A stretch of DNA of 64,000 nucleotides, taken from NCBI RefSeq assembly GCF_949628265.1, contig NC_088790.1, positions 12,342,545 to 12,406,544 on the forward strand, read 5' to 3'. The translations under genes were made by a program, and so were the position numbers. Position 1 is the first letter of the stretch. Every line of letters starts with the position of its first letter. Shown here in pieces: positions 1 through 12,129 of this stretch. A model generated the notes under the pieces. That model had not been told where the DNA came from, searched no databases, and saw only the letters and a list, made by a program, of their open reading frames with translations. Origin of the DNA: Cloeon dipterum. Lineage: Eukaryota; Arthropoda; Insecta; Ephemeroptera; Baetidae.

Positions 1-186
1 ATCCCCTTCGAAAAAATGGAATAATTTAAAACTCTGGATTTTTGTTTTAATTTGCATTGAATTGAAAAATATTTTATTAAGTTTTGAACTATGGGACGAG
101 GTGGTAATTTGGTAGAAGTTTTGGACATTTTAAATATTTTTAATCGCAGCAGAGGAAGCATTTACTAAATTTTTTACTATCAAAAT

Positions 187-715
187 TGTAGCTATGGGGT
201 TGAAGGGGGATGAAGTTGGCACCCCCAAAGTACTTTAGCTGGTTAGTGGTGGTCGAGACGAGTCTAACGGTGGTTAGTTTATGCAATTCTGATGGTTAGA
301 ACTAAAGTTTGGGAGTTGCAAAAATAACGAAATTTAAACGAATCATATTTTTTCGTGTTTTTGGGTCATCTTTGCGCATCCAAATCTCGGGTTCTCAGCA
401 TCAAAATTGCAACAACTACCCACCGTTGGATTTGTCTCGACCTCCTCTGGGTAACTAAAGGGTTTTGGGGTGTTTTATCTCCACCCCTAAGTTGCCATAC
501 AGCCTTGAACGATGCAACACTGAGCGGCGCCAGGAACGGTGGTCGCTTTGTTATCAAAATTTAAGTAATGAAGGATGTTTTTTTTCACCCCGTAAACCCT
601 TCCGCTACTCAGAGGATGTCGAGACGAGTCTAACGGTGGGTAGTTTCCGCAATTCCGATGGTTAGAACCCGAGATTTAGAGGTGCAAAGAACCCGAAATA
701 TGTCGTGTTTTTATT
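187..715. repeat. Three alternating-orientation copies of one ~110-base repeat unit
   Basis: One unit occurs three times in alternating orientation. The copy around 232-330 is forward, the copy at about 362-472 is reversed, and the copy at about 587-697 is forward again. Shared cores include GAGACGAGTCTAACGGTGG, AGTTT..GCAATTC.GATGGTTAGAA, and on the reversed copy ACTACCCACCGTTGGA. By eye the second and third copies align over about 110 bases at roughly three quarters identity and could form a long imperfect hairpin. No coding capacity is visible. It may be a decayed foldback or MITE-like element or a small satellite cluster; the family is not recognised. Confidence 0.75.
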
Positions 716-3109
716 GGAAAATCTCAAAAAAACTAAAAATATTCTAAAATTTTTCCAACAAAATATGATAATTTATGTCTAAAATAAGTGATTTCGATAG
801 ATCATGTGGGATAAATGCATCCAAAAGCAATGAAAACCGCACTTTAATCAAGGAAATGAGCTTTGGCCGGTCACTGGTGCACGCCTGTTCGGTCACTGGT
901 GCGCATGGCCGGTAAAGCATGATTCTCGTCCGATCGTCTTTTGTTCGCTCAGCTGGCGTTGTAATGCGAATTTGATGACAAACTCTACGTGAATATCACT
1001 CATGAAGGTCTTGTGAACAGTTATCATCCATAATATTATAAGATAAGCAGCTCTTTCTCTAAGAATTTTCGTTTCAAAGTTGTTCTGATGCTTAAGTGGC
1101 CGGTCACTACCCCCGGCACCATATAAAATATAAAATTCGTTCTCCCCTTCAACATTAAAAGGAATGTTCCAAGAAATTGTTATCTTGTGTAGAAGCTAGT
1201 TTGACGTCTGTGCAAGAGGCATTTTGACTATTTTTCTGCACACTACACGGTTGAGTTCAAGTATTGATTGCTTCTGTCACAAATATCAGAAATCTGACAG
1301 GAGCATAGAAAAGGATCTAACTGCACTTCAGCGGTCCGCTTTGTTTGCCGTCGCACTCAAGTTATCTTCTATACGTGTTGTGTGAATCTGCTTGATGCAA
1401 CCTGCAGTACACCGGAGTAGTGCATCTAGCATAAATATGCTATCTTTAAACTATAGTATTTTGCATTCAGCAGTTTGCGTTTTGACACTGCAACGATTAA
1501 ACTAATTATGGCGCTCTTAAATGATTTTTATCAAATAATTCTCTCCCAGACGCCTACCACCTGTGAAAGTGGAAATGAAATGGGTCAGTAGCTAACAGTG
1601 GTTTTTAATCAAATTTCCCGCATACCTCCTCAAAGCTAGCAGATATGAAAAATAAATAACTGTACAGTTGAATAACAAACAGAAAAAATGGTTAAAATTT
1701 CCAGTCATACTGAGTTGCCATTTCAATATTGCATTCAGTTACTAATTGAATTACAACAATACTCTGTTTCAGAAAATTTTCTGTGTGCAAAAATAAACTT
1801 TTATTATTTTAAAATTTTCATTAGTTTCTGCAAATTGGTACGTCCTAAAATACCCTAAAAGAAAATCTAAATACAGATACAAATACCGTTTTTTCAAATG
1901 AATATTTGATGATTGTGTCCATGAAACATTTTTATGCACGGTTTTAAAATGTAAGAATGTTAGAAATTCTTTTTAATATATTATGTTTTTGCCTAATTTT
2001 TTAAAATAAAATTGAATTTTATTAAAATATTTTGAACGATATTCGCTGCATGATTGACAGCACATTTTACGTTCAGAATTTTCCTAGCTGCGTGTTTCGT
2101 CGAGTAAAATATTTTATCATAAAACTGTCATTTATAAAAAAACAAATTGAACGCAACACACACCCCATAAACTCAAGTAAACGTAACCACACTTTTTAAT
2201 TTTAAATGCTTTTTATGAGAGATAAAAAATGATTTCAGTTACTATACATATTTCCTGAAGCTAAAAGACTTCCTGGATTTTTCTCCTAGCTACGTCTTTG
2301 ATTATTATTAAAAAGCGATGGGAAATTACAAGCAAAATAAATACTCCTATTTGACTACGCCAATATTTCTTTTGACTCTTGTGCCACGCTCATCGAGTGG
2401 AACTTAATATTTATATTTTCTGTTTATGCAAATATTTTATGGTTGCGAGTTGCGATGTGAATGACTCTATTTATTTTATCGTTTATCCTTATTCCAAGAA
2501 GACACTTCATTCTTCTTATTACCTCAATTACTCCGCTCTCACTGCATTGAGGTTTTATTAGATTCCCACAACGCACATCAATGACCTCATTCCTCAATCT
2601 CCCTCGAGCAATTGTTTATTTTCTTTTCAAAGTTCCGTAAATGAGCTATTAGAATATATATGAATTACCTATTTAAGTAGTAGGAGGAGAATGTACCTAG
2701 AATTTTGCACGTAACTTGTCTTCATGAGTTTGTTAAAGAGTGCCTTTTTGTGATAGAGGCCAACTATCAAACACGTTCATGTCGTAGTCGCCCGCTATCA
2801 AAAGTCGACAGAAATTGTAGGTTGGCCGCTTTGATCAAACAAACTGCAGAAATGAACTTTTATATTATGTGCCCTTGCCCCTGCAAGTTGACACCGTTTG
2901 AACAAAAACGATTTCTCATGTGTGACCCAAAAGAGTGAATTTGAGACGAGGCGATCATATTCGACGAGAAGGAAATTCATTTAGCTGCACTAATCCATCA
3001 CCCGGAACAAAGAATTGATGAATAAGAAGCAGCGTTTTTTTCCAGAAGTATAATATCAAAGAAAAGAGCTTACAGGTAACGGGCCCGCCTCTAATCAGGC
3101 GCACCGCAC

Positions 3110-3110
<1 letters not shown>

Positions 3111-3166
<56 letters not shown>
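3111..3166. repeat. (TC)28 microsatellite
   Basis: An uninterrupted TC dinucleotide run of 56 bases, followed by GCGCGC. The Arg/Glu and Ser/Leu open frames crossing it on either strand are artefacts of the repeat. GAGA-factor binding to such runs is known in insects, but there is no nearby gene here to tie it to. Confidence 0.97.
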
Positions 3167-3168
<2 letters not shown>

Positions 3169-6100
3169 GCGCTTTGTGACCCACTGCACACGCACTCTAG
3201 TGAATAGAGGAATAGTAAAAAAGAAAAAACTGAAGATGAGCTCACTATTCACATAACAATTTGATACGCGTAGGGAATTGATCAACAGACACGTATGATG
3301 CTCCCAGATGAATATGAAGTGCCAATTTTGGCCTGGAGAAATCTGACACAAAACTATTCGTTCAATTTTGAGAATTTTTTTTAAAAAAAATGGTCACCTG
3401 ATTCACTTTTACACACAACATTAGAATGGATCACGCAATCCTAAGGCTTTGATGGTATTAAAATTTGTCAAAATCTTCCAAAAACTATCAAAATCTCTTG
3501 TGAATCCATTCCTAGCCGTAAAAATGAACAAACAAGGATAGTATTTCCAGAATTTTAAACTAATTGTAAGTGAGACCAAAATTCTTATGTCCCACACTCA
3601 ACTATCACTATATTGCACATCACAAAAATATATTAATTATTTCATGCCACTCAGTGATTTGTTCATTTTTTCCCTTCACACAATTACCTATTATACACGA
3701 GAAAAGACTGCAACGCTAACGGAAAGCCAATAATTTTTGTTCCAGAATAAAAAAGTATATTATATATATTCTATAATTTTTTGATCGGTTTATCTCTTTT
3801 GAGATGAAGATGAGCAACTAGCGAAATATCACTTAATACAAAAAAGACTGCAAGAGAAATACTGCACTTGAGGTTAGTGGAACAAAATTTGTGTGCAAGT
3901 TTTGGGTAATGTTGATGAAAGAGGATTTTAACTAAAAAAGCGTGGTATTTTGAAAAAAAAACTACTAAATCATTTTTATGATTTAAACACGCGTAAATAA
4001 AGTTTTAAACCAACACATTGAAAACCAATAGTGGCGCAAAATATTGATGTGATTTTTGTACATAAAAAGCGCCATTCAAGAGAGAGGTAAAAGTAAACAA
4101 AGGCGCAAAAGTGGGTTGCTTCTCACTCAATTGTGCTGTGTGCAAGCAAATATGCATAAGATGCAGAAAATGTGTGCGTGCGAATGCATCTCATTCGCTC
4201 GCTCGTATATGCAAACACGTTTTTTGCGCTCATGCCGCGGTGATTGCTGCGCGAGTGCAGCGGAAGGAGATAAAATCGTGCAAGTGAGCGAGCCGAGAGC
4301 AGGTAGCTGTTTCGCGTCTTCGTCGGCTCACTCGAGCGTGAAAAGCGCAAAAAAAATTGCGCGCCGCCCAGCGCATCATCACAAACGGGCAATTGCTGGT
4401 TATTTTCGGTAATAACACACGCTGGGCTCTCTCGCCACCTAATCTCGGAGCTTCTTCTTTTATAACTGTGCTCGATCGCTAAATCACTCTCTGAGAAAAG
4501 TAAGAGTGCTGCTCTCACGGCGGACAGAATCAGTGAGCCTTTGTCGAGAATACTTTGTAAATTATTTCTGAAGCGAAAAGTATCTTTTTTATCTTGTTGC
4601 GAAGAAAATATTATTATAAAATTAAACTAACTAAACAACGTGGGGATTCGATTTGAAAATCGATTTTTCAATAGATATTTCGTATGCTTAAAAAAGAATA
4701 GGGTGGCTGACGATGAATATGAACTTTATCATTGCACACACACAGTATATAATATCGATTCTTGTGGATTCTCGCAGGTTTCGGCTCCTCAGCAGTACCT
4801 GGCAAACTAAATCCATAATCACAGAATTAACTTCAGATGATTCTTAATCCTTCTTCAGCACTCTCATTTCAATAAAAATAAAGACAAAATACTTGTAAAC
4901 AGCCGACATTCATCCTCCCTGCGACAAAAGTCCCTTTGCAATAATTAACAATCCGAAAATTCCATCCTAGAGCCTCCAAAATTCTGAGCCTCATATAATA
5001 AAAAAATAAAAGAAAAATTTTCACGTCACTGCTGGCTGATCTTAAAATAGAAGTGCCTAAAAATATATTGTTCGAAAATTTTATTTTAAACTCAGAAAGC
5101 AATGCAACTGGCTGCATGAATGGTTTTTTTGTTTTCGAAGTTTTGGATATACATCAATGTGATGAGAGGAATGCTTACTGATTTTAACCTTTTAGAAATC
5201 AAAAGCTTCTCATTATGGTATCCTTTTTGTTCTTAATTTTATTTCTGTGAAATTGAATTAAAAATGGGTTAGAACAAAATCAGTCGTTTTTTATTTGGAG
5301 GGGGGGGATGAATTATCTTCCAAACTAACGATTGCCGTGGCACAAGAAACACATCTGAAGCCATCATAAAAAAAATCAGATCATACGGTTTTGAAGACAC
5401 TACTTTAATTGCGCTCCTGTATCTGTGCCGCAGTGAGTAATTGCAATTAGCAACTTATTTGGAGAGATGACGGGCAGAATATCGAATTAATATTTGCCTG
5501 CCGACACTTTCGGCTAATTCGGTTCATTCATTGTGTTGGTTAGCACTTGGGAACAGGGTCGAGAGCGACAAATTTGTTGCGCGCTTCTCTTTCATTCCCT
5601 TTCTACTCGGCTGTCAGTAGCGGCGGAAATCGTGAGATATGCATTTCCATTTTCTTGCACGACGCAGGTACCTCTGCATTGTTGTCCTCATTGTCGCAAA
5701 TCAGGTCAAAGTGTAATATGTACGTACATCCGACTGCGATTTCGATCAAAGGTTGATTCGGAGCAGGAGAGGATGAAAGTGCAGAAACCTCACAAATTAC
5801 GTGCGCTCGTGGGAACGCAAGCGTTGGGCGGAAATTTTTACGGAAAGCATAGCAGCACTTTAGTTTTCTTATCTATCACAAGCATATATTTTTCAGGGAA
5901 AAGATTTGATAGTTGATTATAAAATGTCATGAATGGCGCCATTAAATATTCCATTCCTCGTTGTGTGTAAGGTTATATAGTGATAAGAAATTTGAGTGGT
6001 CACTTAAATTTTGAATTTATTTCACAAGATATTGTATAATGTATGCTTTGCGAATTATTTTAATTTTTTGGAGGAGTTTGAACTATATTTATGCAAAACA

Positions 6101-7255
6101 AGAAAGACTAAACATCTTCTAAAAAAAGGCATAATAAAATGGGCTAACTAAAAATACCAAGGGCCTAAACAAAATCAAAATTATTTTCATTAAGAAAAAT
6201 GTTAGTTTTGAATATTCCTAGGACTCAGAAAATCTTGAGTTTGTTTCTTTATAAGATGCTTGTTAAAAGATTAAAAATAGGTTCTTCCTGCATTGCACGC
6301 GAGATCGAGTGAGCGATAGGAATAGCTGAATGAAAAGTGCATCTTCTTTCTCATTTGTGTGTCAGATGCAGCATTCCGCGCGTCTGCTGTGTAAGTAGGC
6401 TACCACCTTCTTGACAAAAGAAGGCGCGCTTGCTCACAGTTAATTTGCCTAATACAAAGGCAGACGAGAGAATGACATGTGAAAAATTGTAGACACACAA
6501 AGAAACGCAGCAGATGACAACTCGGAAAAAATAAAGTACCCACGCAACGTGAGAGGGGAATAGATCCTTTCTACAGAAGATCTAATATAGAGATAATTAT
6601 ATTTAAATTGTAAAAATATAGGTCTTGAATATACACGAAAGGCTGGGTTTTAAAATTTTTACGGTTTAAAATGGCAAATCGGCACCAATGAAAGTAAAAG
6701 TAATTCATTTGAGACTTATTAATGGTCATAACTATTGTTAAAAACAAAACTGAAGAAAATGCACAGGCAAAACTATTTATGAAAATTAATAAAAATTGAA
6801 ATGGCTTTTGTTCTCTGCATTGATCTTAATTAGGATGGTTGCTGTTCGTGTAATTTTTTAGAAGATGAAGTGTTAAAGTGGGAATTATTATATTTTTTTC
6901 TATTTTTTTGCCAACTGCTCTACTCTTAATGAAGATCAGTGTGCAGAGAATGATAGCTTTGAAAATCATTAATTTTCATATTGTTGTTTAGCCTCATAAA
7001 AAATCTTTAAATTATTTTTATGGAATTCTCTCGTTTATATGATTTCATTTCTTTTTTTTTCTAGCTTACCTATTTTTAGATTTTTTGCATTCTACTCTTT
7101 GATTCAACTCCAAATATACAATGAAATTTACGAACAAATTGAGGGCTGTTTTATTAATTAGATTTAAACTCGATCATTGACATAATTGAAATTAACACAA
7201 GACATGAATTGAGAAGAAGAACGTTATCGCGCCCACGAGGGGAAAGAGCAAAGTC

Positions 7256-7410
7256 AGACTCTCTTTTCTCTCTCTCTCTTAAATTTCCCATGTGCAGCGC
7301 GTCGTCTTCGTCGCATCTCTTCCTCTCTCGCGCGCGAGAGGAAGGTCAAGAGCATCAGGTCAGCAGGTGAGTCGCCCCTCTACCTCAGCTTCGGGTCACC
7401 AGTATAAAAA
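7256..7410 (+). promoter_or_regulatory. Core promoter of the first Osiris gene (TATA box, AGGTCA half-sites)
   Basis: A TATAAAAA box lies at 7403-7410. A CACAGT initiator-like site about 30 bases downstream (near 7433) gives a 5' UTR of roughly 15 bases before the ATG at 7449. Upstream there are CT-rich GAGA-type runs (7256-7280) and a perfect 16-base palindrome, CTCTCGCGCGCGAGAG, at 7325-7340. Nuclear-receptor-type half-sites follow: AGGTCA at 7343-7348 and 7357-7362, and GGGTCA at 7393-7398. Strong TATA promoters and ecdysone-timed pulses suit Osiris genes, which are expressed during cuticle deposition. The link to a particular receptor is inference. Confidence 0.75.
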
Positions 7411-7448
7411 GCGTCAGGGTCGACGTCTGCTGCACAGTGCTCCTCAGG

Positions 7449-8491
7449 ATGATCGGTAAACTGCTTCTGCTCGTGGCCGCCGGTGTTGCGGTGGTGGCCG
7501 CCTCGCCGCTCGACAACCTGCTGCAGCAGTCGCCCAACCTGCGCCTCCTCCACAGGGTATACAGCGAGTGCGAGGCCAAGGGTGCCGGCATGTCTGGTTG
7601 CCTGAAGGCCAGGGCCGTCTCCTTCGTCGACAAGGTGTCCCGCATGGACACCCTGCCGCTAGCCGACCACCTCAGCCTCGTCAGGACGCACCCTGAGCAG
7701 ATCGAGCAGGGCAGGCAGTCTCGCGCCCTCACCGAGGGAGAACTCGAGGCCGCCGACGACCAGACCCTGACCGACACCCTCGTCCGCGGTGTGACCCGTG
7801 TCTTCAGCGGACGCACCATCCAGTTTGAGATGCCCAAGGTTTCCGAGGAGGAGGTGCAGCGATCCCTCGAAGAAGGTAAGTCGGAATTTATTACTTAAAT
7901 GAAAATTGCATCAATCATAACAGGATTTTTTTAGACTCAAATTAAAGCAGTTTGTCAACGATTTAAATATATTCTTTAACACGTAATTTCACCAAAATAA
8001 AATTTAAATTTTCGTTTTCCACAATTTGAAAACTACAGACTTACATTAAAACAATTTTTTTCTTTAAAAGAGACATTTTAAAACTATCCCTTCATATTTT
8101 TTTCTAAAATTTCATTTCAAAAGCTTGGATTTCATTTTTCCGCTTCAATCAAATAAAAATGTCCCAACTTTTGTGTTCAGGTCGTGGCAAGATGAAGAAG
8201 ATGATGGGCTCAATGATGATGATGGCCGGCATGATGAAGATGGGTCTACTGATGCTGCTGAAGGTGAAGGCGCTGTTCTTCCTGGCCAAGAAGGCGCTGA
8301 TCATCTCCAAGATCGCCCTCTTCCTCGCGCTCGCCGTGATCATAAAGAAGCTGTTGTCCAGCCAGGACAGCGGCTGGCAGTCTAGCGGCGGCTGGAGCAG
8401 CGGCGGTGGCGGCGGCGGACACGGAGGCGGCTGGGACCGCACCGGCTCCTGGGACGCCCACAACGTCGCTTACAAGGCCCACAGGCCCTGA
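7449..8491 (+). CDS. Osiris family protein (DUF1676), two exons, 245 aa
   Basis: Exons are 7449-7875 and 8181-8491, joined in phase 1; GTAAGT donor and TTCAG acceptor. The ATG at 7449 lies just behind the TATA promoter and opens a clear signal peptide of about 18 residues. The Osiris layout is complete. It has the two-cysteine region (Cys41, Cys51) followed by the DUF1676 domain. Exon 2 begins with a basic, methionine-rich stretch (GRGKMKKMMGSMMMMAG) leading into one long hydrophobic segment (ALIISKIALFLALAVII) ended by KK. A Gly/Ser/Trp-rich linker and a C-terminal AHNVAY motif follow, the family's AQxLAY signature in variant form. Osiris proteins act in vesicular or apical membranes of cuticle-secreting epithelia. 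The partner gene at 9625-12077 converges on it. I cannot assign the numbered orthologue. A poly(A) signal AATAAA is at 8565-8570. Confidence 0.92.
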
Positions 8492-8564
8492 GCACGTTTC
8501 CCTTTCCAACCATCGACTGCTTCTCTTCTCTGTTAATTTATGAAATAATTTATTGTTATTTATG

Positions 8565-8570
8565 AATAAA
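8565..8570 (+). terminator. Poly(A) signal of the first Osiris gene
   Basis: AATAAA lies 74 bases after the stop codon at 8489-8491, in an AT-rich 3' UTR, and is the first canonical signal downstream of the gene. Confidence 0.75.
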
Positions 8571-8589
8571 AACACGCGCATTTGACTGC

Positions 8590-9600
8590 ATCGAAGTTAG
8601 TTTTTCTAATTGAAACAGCCGTTATCCTGAATTTCTCCTGGCTCATGCATGACTAGCAGCATTTGATCCCCGTTTAACCTCCGGGCTGGATCTCCAACAG
8701 GCTGCACCGTGATTTCGCACAATTATTGAAGTCACGTCCTGATGAATGGGATGTAGTGGGTGTAGAAGGTTTTGTTTTACGCTAAGAGAATTAGTTAAAG
8801 CTACGGTATTATTTTCGACTCACAACATTGTCATAATAGAATAATGGAAAAATTGGTATGAAGTACTCTAGCACAACATGAAATGACAGCAGTAAAATAT
8901 TCTAATATTCTTGCTGTAATTCTAATTTTGAGTTTCCAGCTCATTTGAAGAATCAACGGAAACGTGTATGGTTCTATGTTTTACTAAACTAACTTTATTA
9001 AGTCTATGAAAACGGAGAATTAGAGCGAATAATTTTGCTGTCGTTTTTATCTTCTTCAATTTAAAAAAAAAGAATTTCTGCAATTTTATTAGCCCCTTCT
9101 ATAACATCAATTTTCTTCGGATTTTTTTGCTAATCAAGAATTCAAAAGAAAATTCATAAGAAACTAAATTAATTCATCGCATACAACCGTTAATTTTCCT
9201 TATGGAGCAATAATTTTTTACGCTTGGTGTCATCTAAAACCGTTTTAAATTCCCAGAACCAATTTATTATGTCTTTAAATGGTTATAATCTAGTGCCCTT
9301 GCACATATATTTCCAAAGGAAACAATTATTTCATTGAGCAAACCTTTTTCAATTATTTATTTCATAGTAGTAAATCTGCTATTGTACATTCTAAAAGTCA
9401 AAGAGTCAGTCACTTGTCATGTTGCAGGAGCGTCAAAAGTCAACGTAAAATCTTGTTAAAAATTATAACATAGTTTTGTCAATTATAAATTAAAGTCGTC
9501 CAGAAATCTTTAGTTTAGAATGCATTTCAAATCCTGTATTCGTTGGAGAGCGTAGGTGTTGGCATTTCAAAAATAAATAGTTAATAATTTAAAATAAATT
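8590..9600. other. Short spacer between two convergent Osiris genes
   Basis: No coding exon is seen. It must hold the 3' UTRs of both converging genes. On the minus strand an AATAAA signal (TTTATT at 9356-9361 on the plus strand) lies about 265 bases past the stop of the second Osiris gene. Confidence 0.6.
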
Positions 9601-9624
9601 AGGTTGCGGGTGGGGGAGGATTGA

Positions 9625-12077
9625 TCACTGCCTGTAACCAGCGTAGGTCATGTCGTGGGAGGCGTAATTGGGCTGCGCGGTAGCGTCAGCGCTGACGACG
9701 GAGGCCACCTGGTTGCTGGGAGCCACCGCCTGGCCCATGGGGGTGTTGTAGCTGCGGTGGTGGTAGCTCGATGAATAGCTGCTCGGCTCGTAGGAGCTGT
9801 ACGAGTGCACTGTCGCGTCAGAGTAGTCCTTGTACATGCGCCTCATCGCACCAATGCCTGTAGGGAAAAAAAATTTTATTTAAGTAAAGACTGCAGTTTG
9901 GTTTGTTGATATCACACATCATGTGATTTGTGTGACAGCAGTCGTTATCAAAACGGGGCATTTTTTATTGCTTTTATACGGAAGTAGAGAGGACACGCAG
10001 TCATTATTTTCACATAACAACTATTTTCATTGTGTTGAAATGTAAAACTAATTTATTGATTGTATTTTATGTGGTTCATTGCTAGAATGTTAGGATCATC
10101 GAATTGGAACAAAACTCGTGTAATTCATGCATTCAGATGCAAATTAAAAAATCTAAGAAATTTTTCCAATTATTATTTTCTGGGAAAAACCGATTGTTTC
10201 ATGAATTTTTAGATAAGAACACCTATTTTTCAAAACCGAATTGAACCATGAAAATATGACTATTTCCATACATCCGAAAGAATAGAAAATAAAATGTTAC
10301 CAGCGATGGCGACAGCGACGATCGAGAGGAGCAGCGCCTTAGCAGCCATGGCGATGACGGCACCGTAGCTGAGCATGGAGATGAGCGCGGACTTAAGCTT
10401 GAGTCCGATCATCAACGGGATCAGTACCTTCTTCAGCTTTTTGCCTTTGAGGAAAACTGAGGGTTAGACGTGCAGAAGTCTTTCCAAACCGACACTAAGC
10501 CCTCAAGGGCGACTAACTAAGCAGCCGAACTCGGAATTCTGACACTCACCTCTGCCTGATTCCTCATCGCCGGTGGTTGCCACTGCGTTCTGGTCCTCCT
10601 TGTCCACTTCAACGCCGATGTCCAGCTCAGACTCGCCACCTGACAGCACCAACGAAGGGTTGTTCCAGCCTCCGAAGAACCTAAAGTTCATGAAATGATA
10701 AATTAAATATGGTAAATCATAATTAAATAAACGGAACTCTTTTAAAAATGCTTCCTAAGATTGACACTGATACTATCATACTTTTATGTTTTATTCCTGA
10801 CCGCTCGGTTTCCCATATTAGGCGAAATCAATTTGTTTTGACTTGTAAGAAATGATCTAAAAAGCCTACCTTGCACTGGTTTCCGACCACGGCAGGGCAA
10901 TCTTAAGTGCATTTCCTGACATAGCTCGCTGTCCATTTCCACTCATGTCGACATTTTCCGCGCTTAAAGTGACGCCTGGCAAAAGGCGCAGTTCACCTCC
11001 TGATTCGCGGACACGGGTGTTCAGGCAGCTCATGAAATCTCCAGACGAATCTTCATCCTGGAAGACACGAACCAACAAAATTATTAAGAGCTGTTTCTTG
11101 CAAAGTAATTTTCACTTCATTTGCTGCACGCGTCTATTAATTTAGATCGAAGCACGCAATGACGTAGATTACAGATTTCTATCATCCGCACTTAAGCCAT
11201 TAGTGTTTGAGATCATATAAAAAAAAGCTAATTTTGATCTATTCTATTATATTAATATATTAAATCCTCATTCCACGCGAGACATATAAAATATATAGCT
11301 GTAATTTTGGCTACAAGCAAAATAATATTTATTATTAGGCCAATGAGCTTTGATTTATTTCCCATTACAGAACAATAATAATTACAGAATAAATTATAAT
11401 ATTTCTTTAAAAAAACAAACAAATTTGAAATTAAAAAATAAGATTTGAAAAGATCTAGAGAAACTGGAATTTTTTTAAATTTTAAATGTGGAAAACATTG
11501 CTTGAAAAGACCAAAAAATTTACTTGGATAGGAATGCAAACAAATGAAGATTATATTGTACCGAAATTTAGAATAAAGAAATTCAAGGAAAGTATTAAAT
11601 TACTGAAGTTGCTGTCCTTACCAATAAATTTTAAAATATGGGTGCGAAAACAAGTTTTGAAATAATTTATTTAACACCATTGTGTAAAACTTGGGAGTAG
11701 TTTAGGTTTGTCTTGATAATTATTAGACAAATTAATTCATTATTTTTACAGACAAGGAATTATTTTTCCATAATTAAAGTCTGAAATTTGGTTCAATAGC
11801 ATTAAGTGATCGATGATTTCATCGATTTGGTTTCATATTAAAAAATAAACTTTGTGCAAAATGCCACAGAAAAATCTGCCAATTAGTGCGGAAATAATAA
11901 ATGTAAAAAAATAATGAAGAACATAATAGATAAAATCTGCGTTACCTGAGAGCCTGCGTCGAGGCATGAGATGAATAGGGTGCGGAGGCCGAGTGTACGT
12001 TTCGGGGCCTCGGAGGGGGCGGCGAGCCCCGCGGCGGCCAGGGAGAGCACGAGTAGACAAGTGGCTGCTGCAGTCAT
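9625..12077 (-). CDS. Osiris family protein (DUF1676), five exons, ~275-279 aa
   Basis: Minus-strand exons, 5' to 3', are 11946-12077, 10870-11057, 10550-10680, 10301-10456 (or to 10444) and 9625-9857; phase holds throughout. The protein starts with a signal peptide ending near APSEAP. The two-cysteine region is Cys38 and Cys55, split between exons 1 and 2. The mid part is acidic, and exon 4 carries KKLKKVLIP then a hydrophobic segment with repeated Ala/Leu/Met, the usual Osiris transmembrane block. Exon 5 is Ser/Tyr-rich (YSSYEPSSYSSSYHHRSY) and ends in SHDMTYAGYRQ, a drifted AQxLAY-type tail. Five coding exons is more than its two-exon neighbour has. Exon 4 has two usable acceptors 12 bases apart, so the protein is either 279 or 275 residues; the shorter form gives the family-typical GRGKK junction. 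The orthologue number is not assigned. Confidence 0.9.
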
Positions 12078-12111
12078 TGCACGGAAATGATTCAGACAGC
12101 GGCGGCGCCCG

Positions 12112-12120
12112 CCTTTAAAG
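12112..12120 (-). promoter_or_regulatory. TATA-like element of the second Osiris gene
   Basis: On the minus strand a TTTAAAG element sits in a GC-rich setting about 40 bases upstream of the ATG at 12077, a plausible distance for a TATA-like box with a very short 5' UTR, as in the neighbouring Osiris gene. It is a weak match to TATAAA. Confidence 0.4.
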
Positions 12121-12129
12121 CTGAGCGCG

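Larger units (their letters stand above)
1..7200. other. Intergenic, AT-rich, no supported gene
   Basis: I find no exon chain or recognisable protein here on either strand. Open frames are short, lack splice-consistent partners and resemble no family I know. The stretch holds the alternating repeat cluster at 187-715, short CGGTCACTGGTGC repeats near 850-900 and a TC microsatellite at 3111-3166. Two GC-richer islands, about 4050-4560 and 5530-5850, have the texture of regulatory DNA but no signal I can name with confidence. Confidence 0.6.

Noticed and set aside
2955-3351. Minus-strand frames with long Arg/Glu runs
   Set aside because: The runs come entirely from the TC microsatellite, and the flanks have no protein-like character or splice partners.
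4056-4518. Overlapping frames of 118 and 131 codons on both strands
   Set aside because: Both strands are open at once, which is typical of GC-richer non-coding DNA; there is no domain, signal peptide or splice support.
5533-5916. A 127-codon plus-strand frame
   Set aside because: No recognisable domain, mixed composition, no promoter or poly(A) arrangement; judged chance.
7385-7837. A 150-codon minus-strand frame opposite the first Osiris exon
   Set aside because: It is the mirror of a GC-rich coding exon; the plus strand carries the signal peptide and Osiris signatures.
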